Positions 53,709 through 63,441 of a stretch of 64,000 nucleotides of DNA are shown here, piece by piece. The first letter of the stretch is position 1. Each line of letters starts with the position of its first letter. The stretch covers positions 372,001 through 436,000 of the forward strand of contig NZ_ARWE01000001.1 of NCBI RefSeq assembly GCF_000384395.1, in the 5' to 3' direction. Origin of the DNA: Geopsychrobacter electrodiphilus DSM 16401. GTDB lineage: Bacteria > Desulfobacterota > Desulfuromonadia > Desulfuromonadales > Geopsychrobacteraceae. A model generated the notes under the pieces. It searched no databases, was not told the origin of the DNA, and saw only the letters and a list, made by a program, of their open reading frames with translations. The position numbers were made by a program, and so were the translations under genes.

Positions 53709-54989
53709 ATGACAAATATTGACGCGATGCCTGAATCCGCTCTGCCAAAGGGGGTGCGTGATTTCTTGCCGCTGAAGGCAGCCAAGGTCGAATATCTGCA
53801 GCAGCAGTTACGCCAGGTTATGGCTGACTGGGGATTTCACCCGGTCATCCCGCCACAGCTCGAGTTTTTTGATCTGCTCGAAAAGGGCCTGGGAAATGAT
53901 CTGCAGGCCCGGGCGTTCCGGTTTGATGACCGCCAGAGTGGTCGCCTTCTGGCTTTTCCGCCTGACATTACACCGCAGATTGCACGTATCGCCGCTACCC
54001 GGATGCGTGACCTGCCGCTCCCGTTGCGCCTGTGTTATTCCGGGAAGGTGTTGCGTCATACCGAACAGCAGGCGGGGAAGGATCGTGAAATTTTCCAGGC
54101 CGGTGTCGAACTGATCGGTCTTGCTCAGGCCGAAGCCGACGCTGAAATGATCGCCATGGCGATCGAGTGCCTGCAGCGCAGCGGCGCAAGCGATTTCACT
54201 CTGGATATCGGGCAGGTTGAATTTTTCCGCGGGGTGATGGACGGGCTGGCGCTGCCGGGTGATCTGGCGCGGCGTGTCACCGGAGCCATCGGTCGTAAAG
54301 ACAGTACGGAGCTGAAGGCCCTGCTCGACGAAGGGGACATTGATGAATCTGCCCGTGAGGAGGTGCTGGCCTTGACCCGCCTCTTCGGAGGGCGCGAGGT
54401 GCTGGCGCGCGCCGCCAAGCTGGTCAAAAATCCACGCTCGCAACAAGCCCTGAATACTCTGGAAGAGGTGCTGGCGCTCCTCGATCAGTACGGCCTCGCC
54501 GAATATGTCACCTTTGACCTTGGGGAGTTGCGTGGGCTCGATTATCATACCGGTATTACCTTTCAGGGTTTCCTGCAGGGGTATGGTCAGGCTGTCTGCA
54601 GTGGCGGGCGATACGATGGATTGATGGCCAATTACGGCAGTCCGGCTCCGGCGACTGGCTTCACCTTCGATCTGCTCAACCTGCTCTTTGCCCTCGACCC
54701 GATCCTCGACGCTCAGGTCGCCCCCCACACCGATCTGCTGGTCTACGCCCGGGATGGCGCCATGGCGCAGGCGCAGAAATTGACCTATCAGCTGCGGGCC
54801 GCTGGATTCAGCGCCGCGCGCGATATGATTGAACGCTCGCGAGATGAAGCGCTTGCCTATGCGCAGCTGATGAACTATCGTCAGCTGCTGGTCCTGACTG
54901 CGGCGGGGGGGCTCTCGCTGGTTGACCCGGTCACCCGGCGGGAAGAGGCACTGACTCTCGAAGAACTACTGAAACGGAAAACGCTGTAA
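53709..54989 (+). CDS. hisZ: ATP phosphoribosyltransferase regulatory subunit
   Basis: HisRS-like subunit that activates the short form of HisG in histidine synthesis. 426 residues with LPKGVRDFLPLKAAKVEYLQ (about 13-32), class II catalytic core (QAGVELIGLAQAEAD about 130) and a truncated C-terminal domain without the full anticodon-binding module. It lies 60 bases upstream of purA on the same strand. A short HisG should be encoded elsewhere. Confidence 0.93.
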   Translation: MTNIDAMPESALPKGVRDFLPLKAAKVEYLQQQLRQVMADWGFHPVIPPQLEFFDLLEKGLGNDLQARAFRFDDRQSGRLLAFPPDITPQIARIAATRMRDLPLPLRLCYSGKVLRHTEQQAGKDREIFQAGVELIGLAQAEADAEMIAMAIECLQRSGASDFTLDIGQVEFFRGVMDGLALPGDLARRVTGAIGRKDSTELKALLDEGDIDESAREEVLALTRLFGGREVLARAAKLVKNPRSQQALNTLEEVLALLDQYGLAEYVTFDLGELRGLDYHTGITFQGFLQGYGQAVCSGGRYDGLMANYGSPAPATGFTFDLLNLLFALDPILDAQVAPHTDLLVYARDGAMAQAQKLTYQLRAAGFSAARDMIERSRDEALAYAQLMNYRQLLVLTAAGGLSLVDPVTRREEALTLEELLKRKTL

Positions 54990-55017
54990 TTCCATATAAC
55001 GGACCGTTGTCGCCTGA

Positions 55018-56343
<1,326 letters not shown>

Positions 56344-56409
56344 TTTTTAGTTCGAAGATATGCATGATGTCGGAGTTCGCGGGGGTCATAAAATAAGTTC
56401 AAAAAAAGG

Positions 56410-56438
56410 TTGACGGACCCCAAATCATCGCGTATAAA
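56410..56438 (+). promoter_or_regulatory. Promoter of tRNA-Lys/tRNA-Glu
   Basis: TTGACG at 56410-56415, 17-bp spacer, TATAAA at 56433-56438, 14 bases before the mature tRNA-Lys end. Confidence 0.8.
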
Positions 56439-56451
56439 GATGCTCCGTTAC

Positions 56452-56527
56452 GAGCCGGTAGCTCAGTTGGTAGAGCATCTGACTTTTAATCAGATGGTCG
56501 TGGGTTCGATCCCCCCCCGGCTCACCA
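56452..56527 (+). tRNA. tRNA-Lys (anticodon TTT)
   Basis: Acceptor GAGCCGG/CCGGCTC, anticodon TTT in GACTTTTAATC, T-loop GTTCGATCC, encoded CCA. A substrate of the MnmH pathway. Confidence 0.95.
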
Positions 56528-56582
56528 TTTTAATAGCGTCAAATTGCGAGTACAATTCTCGCAGGGTGCTTAGTAGTTTTAA

Positions 56583-56660
56583 GTCCCTATCGTCTAGCCT
56601 GGCCCAGGACATCGCCCTTTCACGGCGACGACAGGGGTTCGAATCCCCTTGGGGACGCCA
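56583..56660 (+). tRNA. tRNA-Glu (anticodon TTC)
   Basis: Acceptor GTCCCTA/TGGGGAC (with a wobble/mismatch pair), anticodon TTC in CCCTTTCACGG, T-loop GTTCGAATC, encoded CCA. 55 bases after tRNA-Lys, same transcript. Confidence 0.95.
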
Positions 56661-56665
56661 TTAAC

Positions 56666-56706
56666 GAACGAAGCCTCTCTGTTCACGCAGGGGGGCTTTT
56701 TTCGTT
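56666..56706 (+). terminator. Terminator after tRNA-Glu
   Basis: GAAGCCTCTCTG...CAGGGGGGCTTTTTTC hairpin with T run. Between 56707 and 56961 nothing else is recognisable. Confidence 0.8.
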
Positions 56707-56961
56707 GTGTTTTGGAAGTTAGGTTGGCTCTAGGTTGGGCGCGGGTTGCCTTGGATTGACGCCAGATTGAAAGAAATAGACCCAAATCCATGTTTTGAAC
56801 TGTCACTGGTGAGCTCTGAAGGGGACCCAGATTACCGTCCCTCGGGCTTGTTGTAAAATAAAATTCCGCTACCTTTTCAGGTAACGGTCAGTGGCAAAAT
56901 TTATTATTTTTGTGTACAGGCAAGATCGCTTCAAAATTCTCCCTCAACGGTAAAACCTCAA

Positions 56962-57042
56962 AGTTCAAGGTGTCCTGGAAGTTGCTCCACCCTATATCGG
57001 GTGATACTTGCACTTGCGAAGCGCATATTCCTATTGACCCTG
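56962..57042 (-). repeat. 81-bp inverted repeat, left copy
   Basis: Reverse complement of 63442-63529; the only difference is a 7-base insertion in the right copy. Reads on the minus strand as MRFASASITRYRVEQLPGHL. Flanks a 6.4-kb lower-GC segment adjoining tRNA-Glu. Confidence 0.9.
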
Positions 57043-57082
57043 TATCCCAATACAGAGTGTTCAATAAATAGCGCAATACGAG

Positions 57083-57116
57083 AAGAGCCCATGATCTGAT
57101 AATCATGGGCTCTTCC
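57083..57116 (-). terminator. Terminator after the CsaA-like gene
   Basis: 14-bp perfect stem GAAGAGCCCATGAT / ATCATGGGCTCTTC with a 6-base loop, 30 bases after the stop. Confidence 0.7.
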
Positions 57117-57145
57117 TGTGTTACTGATGGTGCAAACCGGGAATT

Positions 57146-57505
57146 TCAAAAAAGTTTACTCCCGATTTTTGCATTGACCGCTGGAGAGACAAATGTGGCC
57201 TCCCCACTTTCTCCCCTGGGATATTGCACGCCAAGGATGAGGATTTCAGAAAAAACCGGCCCCATTTGCTTCGGTGGGAAATTGAGCACCCCGAGCACCA
57301 GCCGCCCCCTAACCTCTTCAATGGGGTGGTTGGTGAACTGTCCGAAACATATACGCTTCCCGTACTTGCCAAAATCCACATCCATCCGATAGGTCGGCTT
57401 CGGCGTACGATGCTCGAATTCGACCTCGATGACTCGCCCGACCCGAATATCCAGAGTGGCGAGAGATTCTTCATATGTCACATCCGGCTTAAGTTCCGTT
57501 GCCAT
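57146..57505 (-). CDS. csaA: CsaA-like tRNA-binding (EMAP/tRBD) protein
   Basis: 119 residues, one OB-fold tRNA-binding domain as in CsaA and the C-terminus of MetRS: LDIRVGRVIEVEFEHRTPKPTYRM (about 18-41, shown shortened as DIRVGRVIEVE) then GVLNFPPKQMGPVFSEILILG. CsaA has reported chaperone-like activity in Bacillus. No ribosome site stronger than GGAAT before ATG 57505. Monocistronic, closed by a hairpin. First gene inside the repeat-bracketed segment. Confidence 0.85.
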   Translation of the reverse strand: MATELKPDVTYEESLATLDIRVGRVIEVEFEHRTPKPTYRMDVDFGKYGKRICFGQFTNHPIEEVRGRLVLGVLNFPPKQMGPVFSEILILGVQYPRGESGEATFVSPAVNAKIGSKLF

Positions 57506-57894
57506 GTTTCAATCCTTTCTGGCCTTCGCCGCGACCGGGTTGGTACACGAGCAGGGAACAACGCAGGCGCATTTAACAAAAGGCAGGGGTCAAATCTCAA
57601 CTTCCAACAAATCCAGTTCGCGCTCGATCTCTCTCAGGATATCCCTCAACCCTTCGTCGACCTTCAAACGTACGGCGACCCTTTTGCTTGCGCAGACACT
57701 CCGGTATCACTGATTCCGGTTCCCCCTCCTATTGGCGGTCAGTTCACTATTTCTCTCGATTTGTTGATTTTTGAGATCTGGCCCTTTATGCGAATAGATC
57801 GTCGAACTCCACATTTGTAAGGGCATGAACATGAGAAGGATCACGTTTGAGTTACTACACCTCATGGCACGTGCTATCAACGGGTCAATAGTCC
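57506..57894. other. Intergenic, possible decayed small gene
   Basis: The minus strand carries SVCASKRVAVRLKVDEGLRD, continuing as a charged helix to a stop near 57600, but without a start codon in frame (a stop precedes it). AGGAGGGGG lies just upstream, in a different register, so a frameshift may have broken a small gene. Confidence 0.3.
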
Positions 57895-58260
57895 CTATTT
57901 GTTTCGATCCTTATCCATCTTCTCCAGAAATTCCTTAAGCACTATGGCGTGGTTATGCCGCGCATCTCTGGCCGCATAAATTAGAGTCAATCTGGAGTGC
58001 TCTGCTCGAGAGAGCAGGTTGGTCGCCTCTTCGCCGCGGCCATTCAGTTCGTCAAGGTAGAAATGCCTGAATGCTTCCCATTTGTCCGGTTCGTGAGCGA
58101 ACCACGTGCGCAGAGTGCTGCTGGGGGCAAGAGCTTTTTCCCAACCGTCAAGTCTCAGTTTCTCCTTGCTGATTCCCCGCGGCCAAAGGCGGTCGACCAG
58201 AATTCGCAACCCATCATTGTCTTCAGGCGGGTCGTAGGCTCTCTTCAGACAAATCAGCAT
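57895..58260 (-). CDS. DUF488-family protein
   Basis: 121 residues from ATG 58260 (MLICLKRAYDPPE). Contains the DUF488 hallmarks RILVDRLWPRGISKEKL (about 21-37), WFAHEPDKWEAF, and the final LTLIYAARDARHNHAIVLKEFL. Function unproven. The longer open frame to 58311 overlaps the preceding gene. Second in a likely operon with the ferritin-like gene (16 bases apart). Confidence 0.8.
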   Translation of the reverse strand: MLICLKRAYDPPEDNDGLRILVDRLWPRGISKEKLRLDGWEKALAPSSTLRTWFAHEPDKWEAFRHFYLDELNGRGEEATNLLSRAEHSRLTLIYAARDARHNHAIVLKEFLEKMDKDRNK

Positions 58261-58276
58261 TGGACATGCCGTTTTT

Positions 58277-58774
58277 TCATTCGCGGACGTAGGTGTCCAT
58301 GTCGGTTTCATGAACCATCCTCATAAGACGTGCATACTCCGACTCGATCAATTCGAAATGTTGATGGGTTGAGTCAGCGTTTTTGATAAAAACCTCACGC
58401 ACGGCCACATCTGAAATCTTTTCGGCCAGATTGCGTAATGCCGTCTCTAATTTAAGTTCCTTGTCCATGGCAAGTTCCATCGCTTTCCGTTCGTTGAGGC
58501 CTTCCATCAGAGCCTTTTCCAGATCAGTTAGCCAGTCGCTGTCCGGCGCGGATTCGAGTTTCATGTACTCTGCAAACTCGGGGAGATCGTCTCTCTGGTA
58601 GATGTCATAAAACGTTTTGGCGTGCTCGACTTCTTCAGCTGCCAATAATTCAAAGGTTCTGCATGCATCCAGGTTTTTCATGTGCTTTGCGCACAGCAGG
58701 TAAAAATCACGGGCGTACTTTTCTGTTTGAATAGAACGTTTGATCGCCTCTTGCACATCGACATTTTCGAACAT
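58277..58774 (-). CDS. Ferritin-like (rubrerythrin-type) diiron protein
   Basis: 165-residue four-helix bundle. First half-site EKYARDFY with ExxH in EEVEHAKTF (about 47-55); the second half-site is less regular (IKNADSTHQHFELIE, about 130-144). No rubredoxin domain. Members detoxify peroxide or store iron. GGAGAGG lies 8 bases before the ATG. It lies within the iron/nitrosative-stress cluster. Confidence 0.75.
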   Translation of the reverse strand: MFENVDVQEAIKRSIQTEKYARDFYLLCAKHMKNLDACRTFELLAAEEVEHAKTFYDIYQRDDLPEFAEYMKLESAPDSDWLTDLEKALMEGLNERKAMELAMDKELKLETALRNLAEKISDVAVREVFIKNADSTHQHFELIESEYARLMRMVHETDMDTYVRE

Positions 58775-58857
58775 AATAATTTCCTCTCCGCGTCCAAATT
58801 TTTAGCTTCAATTTCGACAACAAAGGACCAAGGTCTTAGACGCAATTACTGGTCAAT

Positions 58858-59121
58858 TCAGCATTCTGTGCGGTTGAAGCACTGACCGGAGTCAGCCATA
58901 TAGTCGCACTGATCCTTGGGGGACGCCTCCACCTCAAAGAGTTCGTAAATGCCCTTTGGTACTTTCCCAATAACGGCCATAATCTCTTCGCTGGTACATC
59001 CATCTTCGAAAATGAACAGGTTGTCAGTACTATCGTGGATGCCGAAGCGTTGGCCAAATTCAGCCGACCATTTGTCTTGCCAGCGGATCTTGTCCTTGAT
59101 AAGAAGTCCCAACATAATCAT
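58858..59121 (-). CDS. Unidentified small Cys-containing protein
   Basis: 87 residues from ATG 59121, AAAGGAG 4 bases upstream. N-terminal hydrophobic short segment (MIMLGLLI), then charged sequence with FEDGCTSEEIMAV, and a Cys-rich tail CDYMADSGQCFNRTEC that could coordinate metal. No family recognised. It is flanked on the same strand by ferredoxin and the ferritin-like gene, so a role in iron or electron transfer is a guess from context. Confidence 0.55.
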   Translation of the reverse strand: MIMLGLLIKDKIRWQDKWSAEFGQRFGIHDSTDNLFIFEDGCTSEEIMAVIGKVPKGIYELFEVEASPKDQCDYMADSGQCFNRTEC

Positions 59122-59277
59122 GGCTCCTTTCAATAATTTATAGGTGAGGTTCCAGGCAGCTAACTCCGGGGTCAGACGGAGATCTTATTAGCAATCTACC
59201 AAAAAAGATCTATTCAAGCCTTCCGCATAGTTGGAGTCTGCGAGCTGGATCAAGGAACCTGCCCAAGAATCAGGGGC

Positions 59278-59472
59278 TCATTCCTTCCAGTGAATACATG
59301 AAACCGGGCAGGCATCGATCGCGTTGTTCTCGATCTCCTCCTCAGGAGCTCCATTCGGATCGTAGCATTCGGCCTTACCGTTTTCGGCAAACCGGAACAC
59401 ATCTGGAATATTGTCAATGCAGACACCGCAACTAATGCATTCATCCTGATCGACCCACGCTTGTTTAGCCAT
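59278..59472 (-). CDS. [4Fe-4S] ferredoxin
   Basis: 64 residues from ATG 59472 (AAAGGAG upstream). Cluster ligands CISCGVC (about 11-17) and the fourth Cys in DACPVSC (about 55-61, CP motif); the tail is short and acidic, as in small single-cluster ferredoxins. Low-potential electron carrier. 43 bases after the Ric gene; likely same transcript. Confidence 0.85.
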   Translation of the reverse strand: MAKQAWVDQDECISCGVCIDNIPDVFRFAENGKAECYDPNGAPEEEIENNAIDACPVSCIHWKE

Positions 59473-59514
59473 GTCATTTTCTCCTTTTTTATATGGTCGT
59501 GGCCTCGCCACCGG

Positions 59515-60237
59515 TTACAGTTGTTCTGCCTTCGAGAAGAGGATGTTGTTTTCGAGGTGGACATGTTTATGCAAATCATCCTCAAACTCCTTGAGTTTGC
59601 GGTAGGTGACGACAAAGGTGTTGCAGACATCCGCCGGGATCGCATAATCCCTGGCGAGATGCCGAATTCTGTGAATAGCATCGCCGATTTGCTCGTGTTC
59701 GCGGTGCAGTTTAGCCAGCTCTGACTTGATCAGGATGCTGTCCTTGGTGTCGGGATTGCTACCACTCCTGACAGCCGCTTCGGCGCGCTTGATGGCCGGG
59801 AAGAAGACCTCCTCTTCCTCCACCAGGTGTGCTGCCATATCGGCAGCAATTTTCTCGAAGATCTCTGCGATTTTAATGACCTCGGGATGATGGGCGCCAT
59901 GCACCTCGGCGATCTTGTGTGCATAGGCGGCAATCTGCTCATCGTTCTCCTTGAGATAGACGTGGTGGGTATTAACGATGTAGTCGATAAGAAACGGCAG
60001 GGGCCAGGCTGTGTAGTTCTCATTTCGTTGAAGCGGTTCCTTCCTGGCTGCTTCAATTTCCTGCAGGACCTTGTCAGGGTCGAGGGCCTTCTCTTGGCAG
60101 GTGCTGGCGAGAGTCGCCTGGCCGCCGCAGCAGAAGTCGATCCCATATTTCTCGAAGATCTCTGCGGTCCGGTAATCTTCTGCGACGAACGCACCGATTG
60201 TTTTGCTGGCTTCTATAGTTTTATTGGCTTCTGTCAT
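59515..60237 (-). CDS. Iron-sulfur cluster repair di-iron protein (Ric/YtfE/ScdA)
   Basis: 240 residues. The N-terminal ScdA_N domain has IDFCCGGQ (about 33-40), the C-terminal hemerythrin-like bundle carries His/Glu ligands in THHVYLKEND, AEVHGAHHPE, AHLVEEEEVFFP and HREHEQIG. Family members restore Fe-S clusters damaged by nitric oxide or oxidants. GGGAGG before the ATG. The TetR repressor is 70 bases upstream on the same strand. Confidence 0.9.
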   Translation of the reverse strand: MTEANKTIEASKTIGAFVAEDYRTAEIFEKYGIDFCCGGQATLASTCQEKALDPDKVLQEIEAARKEPLQRNENYTAWPLPFLIDYIVNTHHVYLKENDEQIAAYAHKIAEVHGAHHPEVIKIAEIFEKIAADMAAHLVEEEEVFFPAIKRAEAAVRSGSNPDTKDSILIKSELAKLHREHEQIGDAIHRIRHLARDYAIPADVCNTFVVTYRKLKEFEDDLHKHVHLENNILFSKAEQL

Positions 60238-60306
60238 GGGAACGAACCTCCCGGTGTTTTTGGGTTAATGATCTCGCTTAATCATCGAACCTCCAAAAGC
60301 AGGGTC

Positions 60307-60933
60307 TCAGCTAGACCTGACGTTCTCAAGCATGCGCTCAATAAGAGCCCACACGTCTTCAGAGGGTTTATGACTGTTTGATGTACACGCAACCTGCGTG
60401 CGGGTATGGGACAGCGAAAGAATGGCACCAATCACAATGGACGTAGCGGCTTCAACATCGACCACGGAATCAAGGGAACCCCGCTGCTCCGCCTCCCGGA
60501 TGCATTCGTGAATGAACTTACGCGACCTGATCTTGATTTTTGACAACCGCTTGGCAGCTTCAATACCAGCGGCTTGTTCCAAATGGTCAGAGAGCAGCAA
60601 CCGAGAGATGCCTGGATGAGCCAGTATGGTTCGGGTCCGCTGGAGAAAAAAGTCCCGCAGGCGTTTAATCGGGTCTTCAACGCCGGAGGGGAAGTCGCTG
60701 GAGAGAATCTCTTCTATTCTCTCTATGGCATCTTCAACAATGGCCTCCATACTTTCAAAGTGCCTGAAAATGCCTCCCGAGGTCATTCCGACTGCGGTAG
60801 CGATATTCTTGGCGGTAAAAGCCCGCGCCCCTTCGAACGCAATGATATTGATCGCCACATCAATGATTTCGCGCTTGCGAACCTCAGTAGGCTTTCGCAC
60901 TTGCTTCCTCTTTTCTTGAAGGTGATTATTCAT
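60307..60933 (-). CDS. TetR-family transcriptional regulator
   Basis: 208 residues from ATG 60933 (an ATG 36 bases upstream would overlap the operator). N-terminal helix-turn-helix FTAKNIATAVGMTSGGIFRHF (about 42-62); C-terminal ligand-binding helices differ from known relatives. A palindrome 17 bases upstream of the start is a likely autoregulatory site. It probably controls the Ric-ferredoxin genes downstream and perhaps the divergent ferritin-like gene. Confidence 0.85.
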   Translation of the reverse strand: MNNHLQEKRKQVRKPTEVRKREIIDVAINIIAFEGARAFTAKNIATAVGMTSGGIFRHFESMEAIVEDAIERIEEILSSDFPSGVEDPIKRLRDFFLQRTRTILAHPGISRLLLSDHLEQAAGIEAAKRLSKIKIRSRKFIHECIREAEQRGSLDSVVDVEAATSIVIGAILSLSHTRTQVACTSNSHKPSEDVWALIERMLENVRSS

Positions 60934-60949
60934 ACCACCAATTATAAGT

Positions 60950-60965
60950 AAGTAAGCATTTACTT
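60950..60965. promoter_or_regulatory. TetR-type operator
   Basis: AAGTAA, 4-base spacer GCAT, TTACTT: a perfect 6-bp palindrome, extended on the left by another AAGT. Between divergent genes. Confidence 0.6.
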
Positions 60966-61118
60966 GCAAGCCATTTATTGTTATTCTTTTGAGGCTCCAG
61001 TTGAGGTCTATTTTTCGGATTGATGCCGTGCTTTAAATTAATTGTTGGGTTGGAAGTGGTAGTGACTGCGAAGTTTTTTTTTGTTGGGAGTGCCAGCTAA
61101 TCTGCTTGGAGGCTAAAT

Positions 61119-61595
61119 ATGACATATCAAGCTAATGCCTGTTTTACTTTTGATGCAGCCTGTGATTCTGCAATCGAGTTGGAGACCCAGATTTACCAAG
61201 GTTTCTTGGCAGCAATTAGAATTGTAAAAAACACGGCGGCCAAAGAAATTCTTCAGGATGCTGCAACCGTCAGGCTCGGCATTAAACAGAAACTCGAGCT
61301 GGCGGCAATCAAAGGAGGGCTTGAAGCACAGGTGGCCAAAGGTCCTGTACCAACGATGAACCTCATTATCCGTTGCTGTGACCTTCACCATTTAACTGCT
61401 GAGACGGACAATCGAAAAGCCCTGGCTTACGCAATTCAGTTATCAATAGACGCACTCAAATTTTATCGAGGAATGTCTGAAAAATGTAGTGGTGCGCCAA
61501 TGGCTGAACTCTTTACAGCTCTTGCTGACGACCAAACTCAATATTTACAGCAGCTTGAAGATACTTACGAGGAGCACTTTTTGCCGGAGGGATAA
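61119..61595 (+). CDS. Ferritin-like helical protein, metal ligands poorly conserved
   Basis: 158 residues. Two helix pairs with rubrerythrin-like sequence (AIELETQIYQGFLAAIRIVK; KALAYAIQLSIDALKFYRGM). The expected ExxH motifs are replaced (TVRLGIKQKLE and ADDQTQYLQQLE), so diiron binding is doubtful. GGAGG 8 bases before the ATG. Divergent from the TetR gene. Low GC like its neighbours. Confidence 0.65.
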   Translation: MTYQANACFTFDAACDSAIELETQIYQGFLAAIRIVKNTAAKEILQDAATVRLGIKQKLELAAIKGGLEAQVAKGPVPTMNLIIRCCDLHHLTAETDNRKALAYAIQLSIDALKFYRGMSEKCSGAPMAELFTALADDQTQYLQQLEDTYEEHFLPEG

Positions 61596-61705
61596 ACTGG
61601 AAAAATAAATCCATATACACTGCACTTATAACAATTGGATAAAATCATGACTAAGTAAATCATGATCCCACAAGGCAACGCGAATACCTGAATTTTGGAG
61701 GCAAA

Positions 61706-61990
61706 ATGGATATCAAGATTGAAAATAATAAATCTGCAAAGCGCTTCGAAGCAATAGCGGCGGGGTATCGGGTTTTTATCGATTATGAATTAAATAATCA
61801 AACAATGACTTTGATCCATACCAAAGTTCCGTCAGAGCTTGAAGGGCAAGGTCTTGGAGGCAAAATTGTTAAAGCTGCTCTGGAATATGCAAAGAATCAT
61901 GGTCTCCAGGTCATTCCTCAATGCCCCTTTGTGCTCAGTTATATAGAGCGTCATCAGGAGTATAAGACTCTCATCGAAAATGAGCATTAA
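61706..61990 (+). CDS. GNAT-family N-acetyltransferase-like protein (YjdJ type)
   Basis: 94 residues, the short YjdJ/YidJ subgroup: VFIDYELNNQTMTLIHTKVP then ELEGQGLGGKIVKAAL (acetyl-CoA loop Q/RxxGxG, about 47-62), ending CPFVLSYIERHQEY. TGGAGG 6 bases before the ATG. Substrate unknown. Lies 110 bases after the ferritin-like gene. Confidence 0.8.
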   Translation: MDIKIENNKSAKRFEAIAAGYRVFIDYELNNQTMTLIHTKVPSELEGQGLGGKIVKAALEYAKNHGLQVIPQCPFVLSYIERHQEYKTLIENEH

Positions 61991-62096
61991 AACTGATACT
62001 GAAATTCGTCTTTCGATCGCCATTCCACGCTTTATTGTCGCCAAAGGTAAGGCTGCAATTTAGTAATTTGTATTCGATTTATTGCGCAGCATAAGA

Positions 62097-62126
62097 AACG
62101 CCCACGATTTGCCAACCGTGGGCGTT
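62097..62126 (+). terminator. Terminator-like hairpin
   Basis: AACGCCCACG, 10-base loop, CGTGGGCGTT, between convergent GNAT and YbhB genes. Confidence 0.65.
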
Positions 62127-62265
62127 CGGTGCTCTATAAATAGTGACAAATAAGAATGACCACCAGCGCGCGGGTTACCAAGTCGCTGTGCAATACCCTT
62201 GGCCATGGTTTCATTCGGTTTGTTGCCTTAGGCGTGCATGAGGATCCGTGACCATCTCAACGTCA

Positions 62266-62904
62266 TCAGCCTTTGATATCAGGGTTCATTGAATAAGTCC
62301 CCATGTACGATGCACTCGCCAGAATGTGCCCCTTCATTGCCTCCAGAGCGTCTTGACCGGTGAATTCGCCCTGAAGTTTCAACGTTTCGACATCAAGGGC
62401 AAAGACCTCGAAGTTGTAGTGATGCACGATACTATCATTCCACGGCGGACAGGGACCGTCGTAACCGCCGTAGGTGCCTCCCATCTCGAGGTCCCCCGCG
62501 AACCATCCTGTGTAGTCATTCTTGCCGGTCACGCCGTGTAGGGTTCGACCTACGGGTTTGCCTCGTGGGGTGATGCCCCGACAGGCAGCACCCTCCTCAA
62601 GACCGGACACTTCGGCAGGAATATCCACCAGGACCCAATGAAAGAAGTTAACGCGCGGCAAATCGGAGGGAACCATCTTGCCTTGTTGATTTACGTCCTC
62701 CCCTGACGACGGGACGTCCGGGTCGTGACATATGATTGCAAAGGATCGCGTGCCCGCGGGCGCATGAGACCACCGAATGCCAGGGCTTATGTTGTCACTT
62801 GGAGCAAATGGGCTGTCGGTCCCCGGACGACCAAAAGCGAATTGGGCCGGTATCGCAGCACCATGAGCCCAAGAGTCAATGTGGACAGTAAATTGTGTTT
62901 TCAT
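62266..62904 (-). CDS. YbhB/YbcL family (PEBP-like) protein
   Basis: 212 residues of the phosphatidylethanolamine-binding/Raf-kinase-inhibitor-like fold: IPAQFAFGRPGTD, then SFAIICHDPDVPSSGEDV (about 54-71) with the ligand-site DPD and FFHWVLVDIPAEV (about 89-101), and GYDGPCPPWNDSIVHHYNF (about 146-164, PPxG-H-Y motif). Cytoplasmic, function unknown in bacteria. GAGGAG 9 bases before the ATG. Confidence 0.88.
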   Translation of the reverse strand: MKTQFTVHIDSWAHGAAIPAQFAFGRPGTDSPFAPSDNISPGIRWSHAPAGTRSFAIICHDPDVPSSGEDVNQQGKMVPSDLPRVNFFHWVLVDIPAEVSGLEEGAACRGITPRGKPVGRTLHGVTGKNDYTGWFAGDLEMGGTYGGYDGPCPPWNDSIVHHYNFEVFALDVETLKLQGEFTGQDALEAMKGHILASASYMGTYSMNPDIKG

Positions 62905-63132
62905 TGTCAGCGCTCCTCTGTTGTTGGTTTGGGTTAAATGTTAAGCAACAATCCTACAGGATTGAGCAACGAATCCCTGACTAACAAGAAACAGTTCAAG
63001 CATACAACACTATAACATTCATGCTATCACAACTTAGACGCCGGTTATTCAGCCCTGCGTCAAGGGCTGACCGTTTTCTGTGGTTCTTTTTGAGGGGCGA
63101 TGGCCACTAAAGCAATAAAGTGTTAATCAGCA

Positions 63133-63265
63133 TGCAAGTTTGACCCATTTGGAGATAAAATAGGCGCCGAAGACTGACCCACCTTGTTTTTTACTTCTGC
63201 CTGTTTGACAGGGAGTTAATAGGCATTTGTCCAACGGACCCAGTATGCCGATGGTGGGTCAAATA
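63133..63265. mobile_element. Possible relic of a transposon end
   Basis: AAGTTTGACCCATTTGG (63137-63153), TGACCCACC (63175-63183) and its inverted copy GGTGGGTCA (63253-63261). TGACCC-rich inverted ends are seen on IS21-type elements. No transposase gene is present in the window, so this is a tentative call. Confidence 0.25.
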
Positions 63266-63279
63266 GGAATGCCGATTGA

Positions 63280-63330
63280 CATATATTAACCTCGGAACAG
63301 CGGAGGGGGCTGTTCCGAGGTTAATATATG
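63280..63330. repeat. 21-bp perfect hairpin
   Basis: CATATATTAACCTCGGAACA-G pairs with C-TGTTCCGAGGTTAATATATG around a 9-base G-rich loop. Not followed by a T run. Function unknown; could be a terminator, an operator or a recombination site. Confidence 0.8.
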
Positions 63331-63441
63331 GGTGGACTTTGGTCCCCCCACCATGACTTGATCTGATATCCCGGTTGGCACGTCAAAGTGAAAGACTCGA
63401 TAGGCTACTTTGGAAATGGGGGGATGACAGCTCTTATTTAT

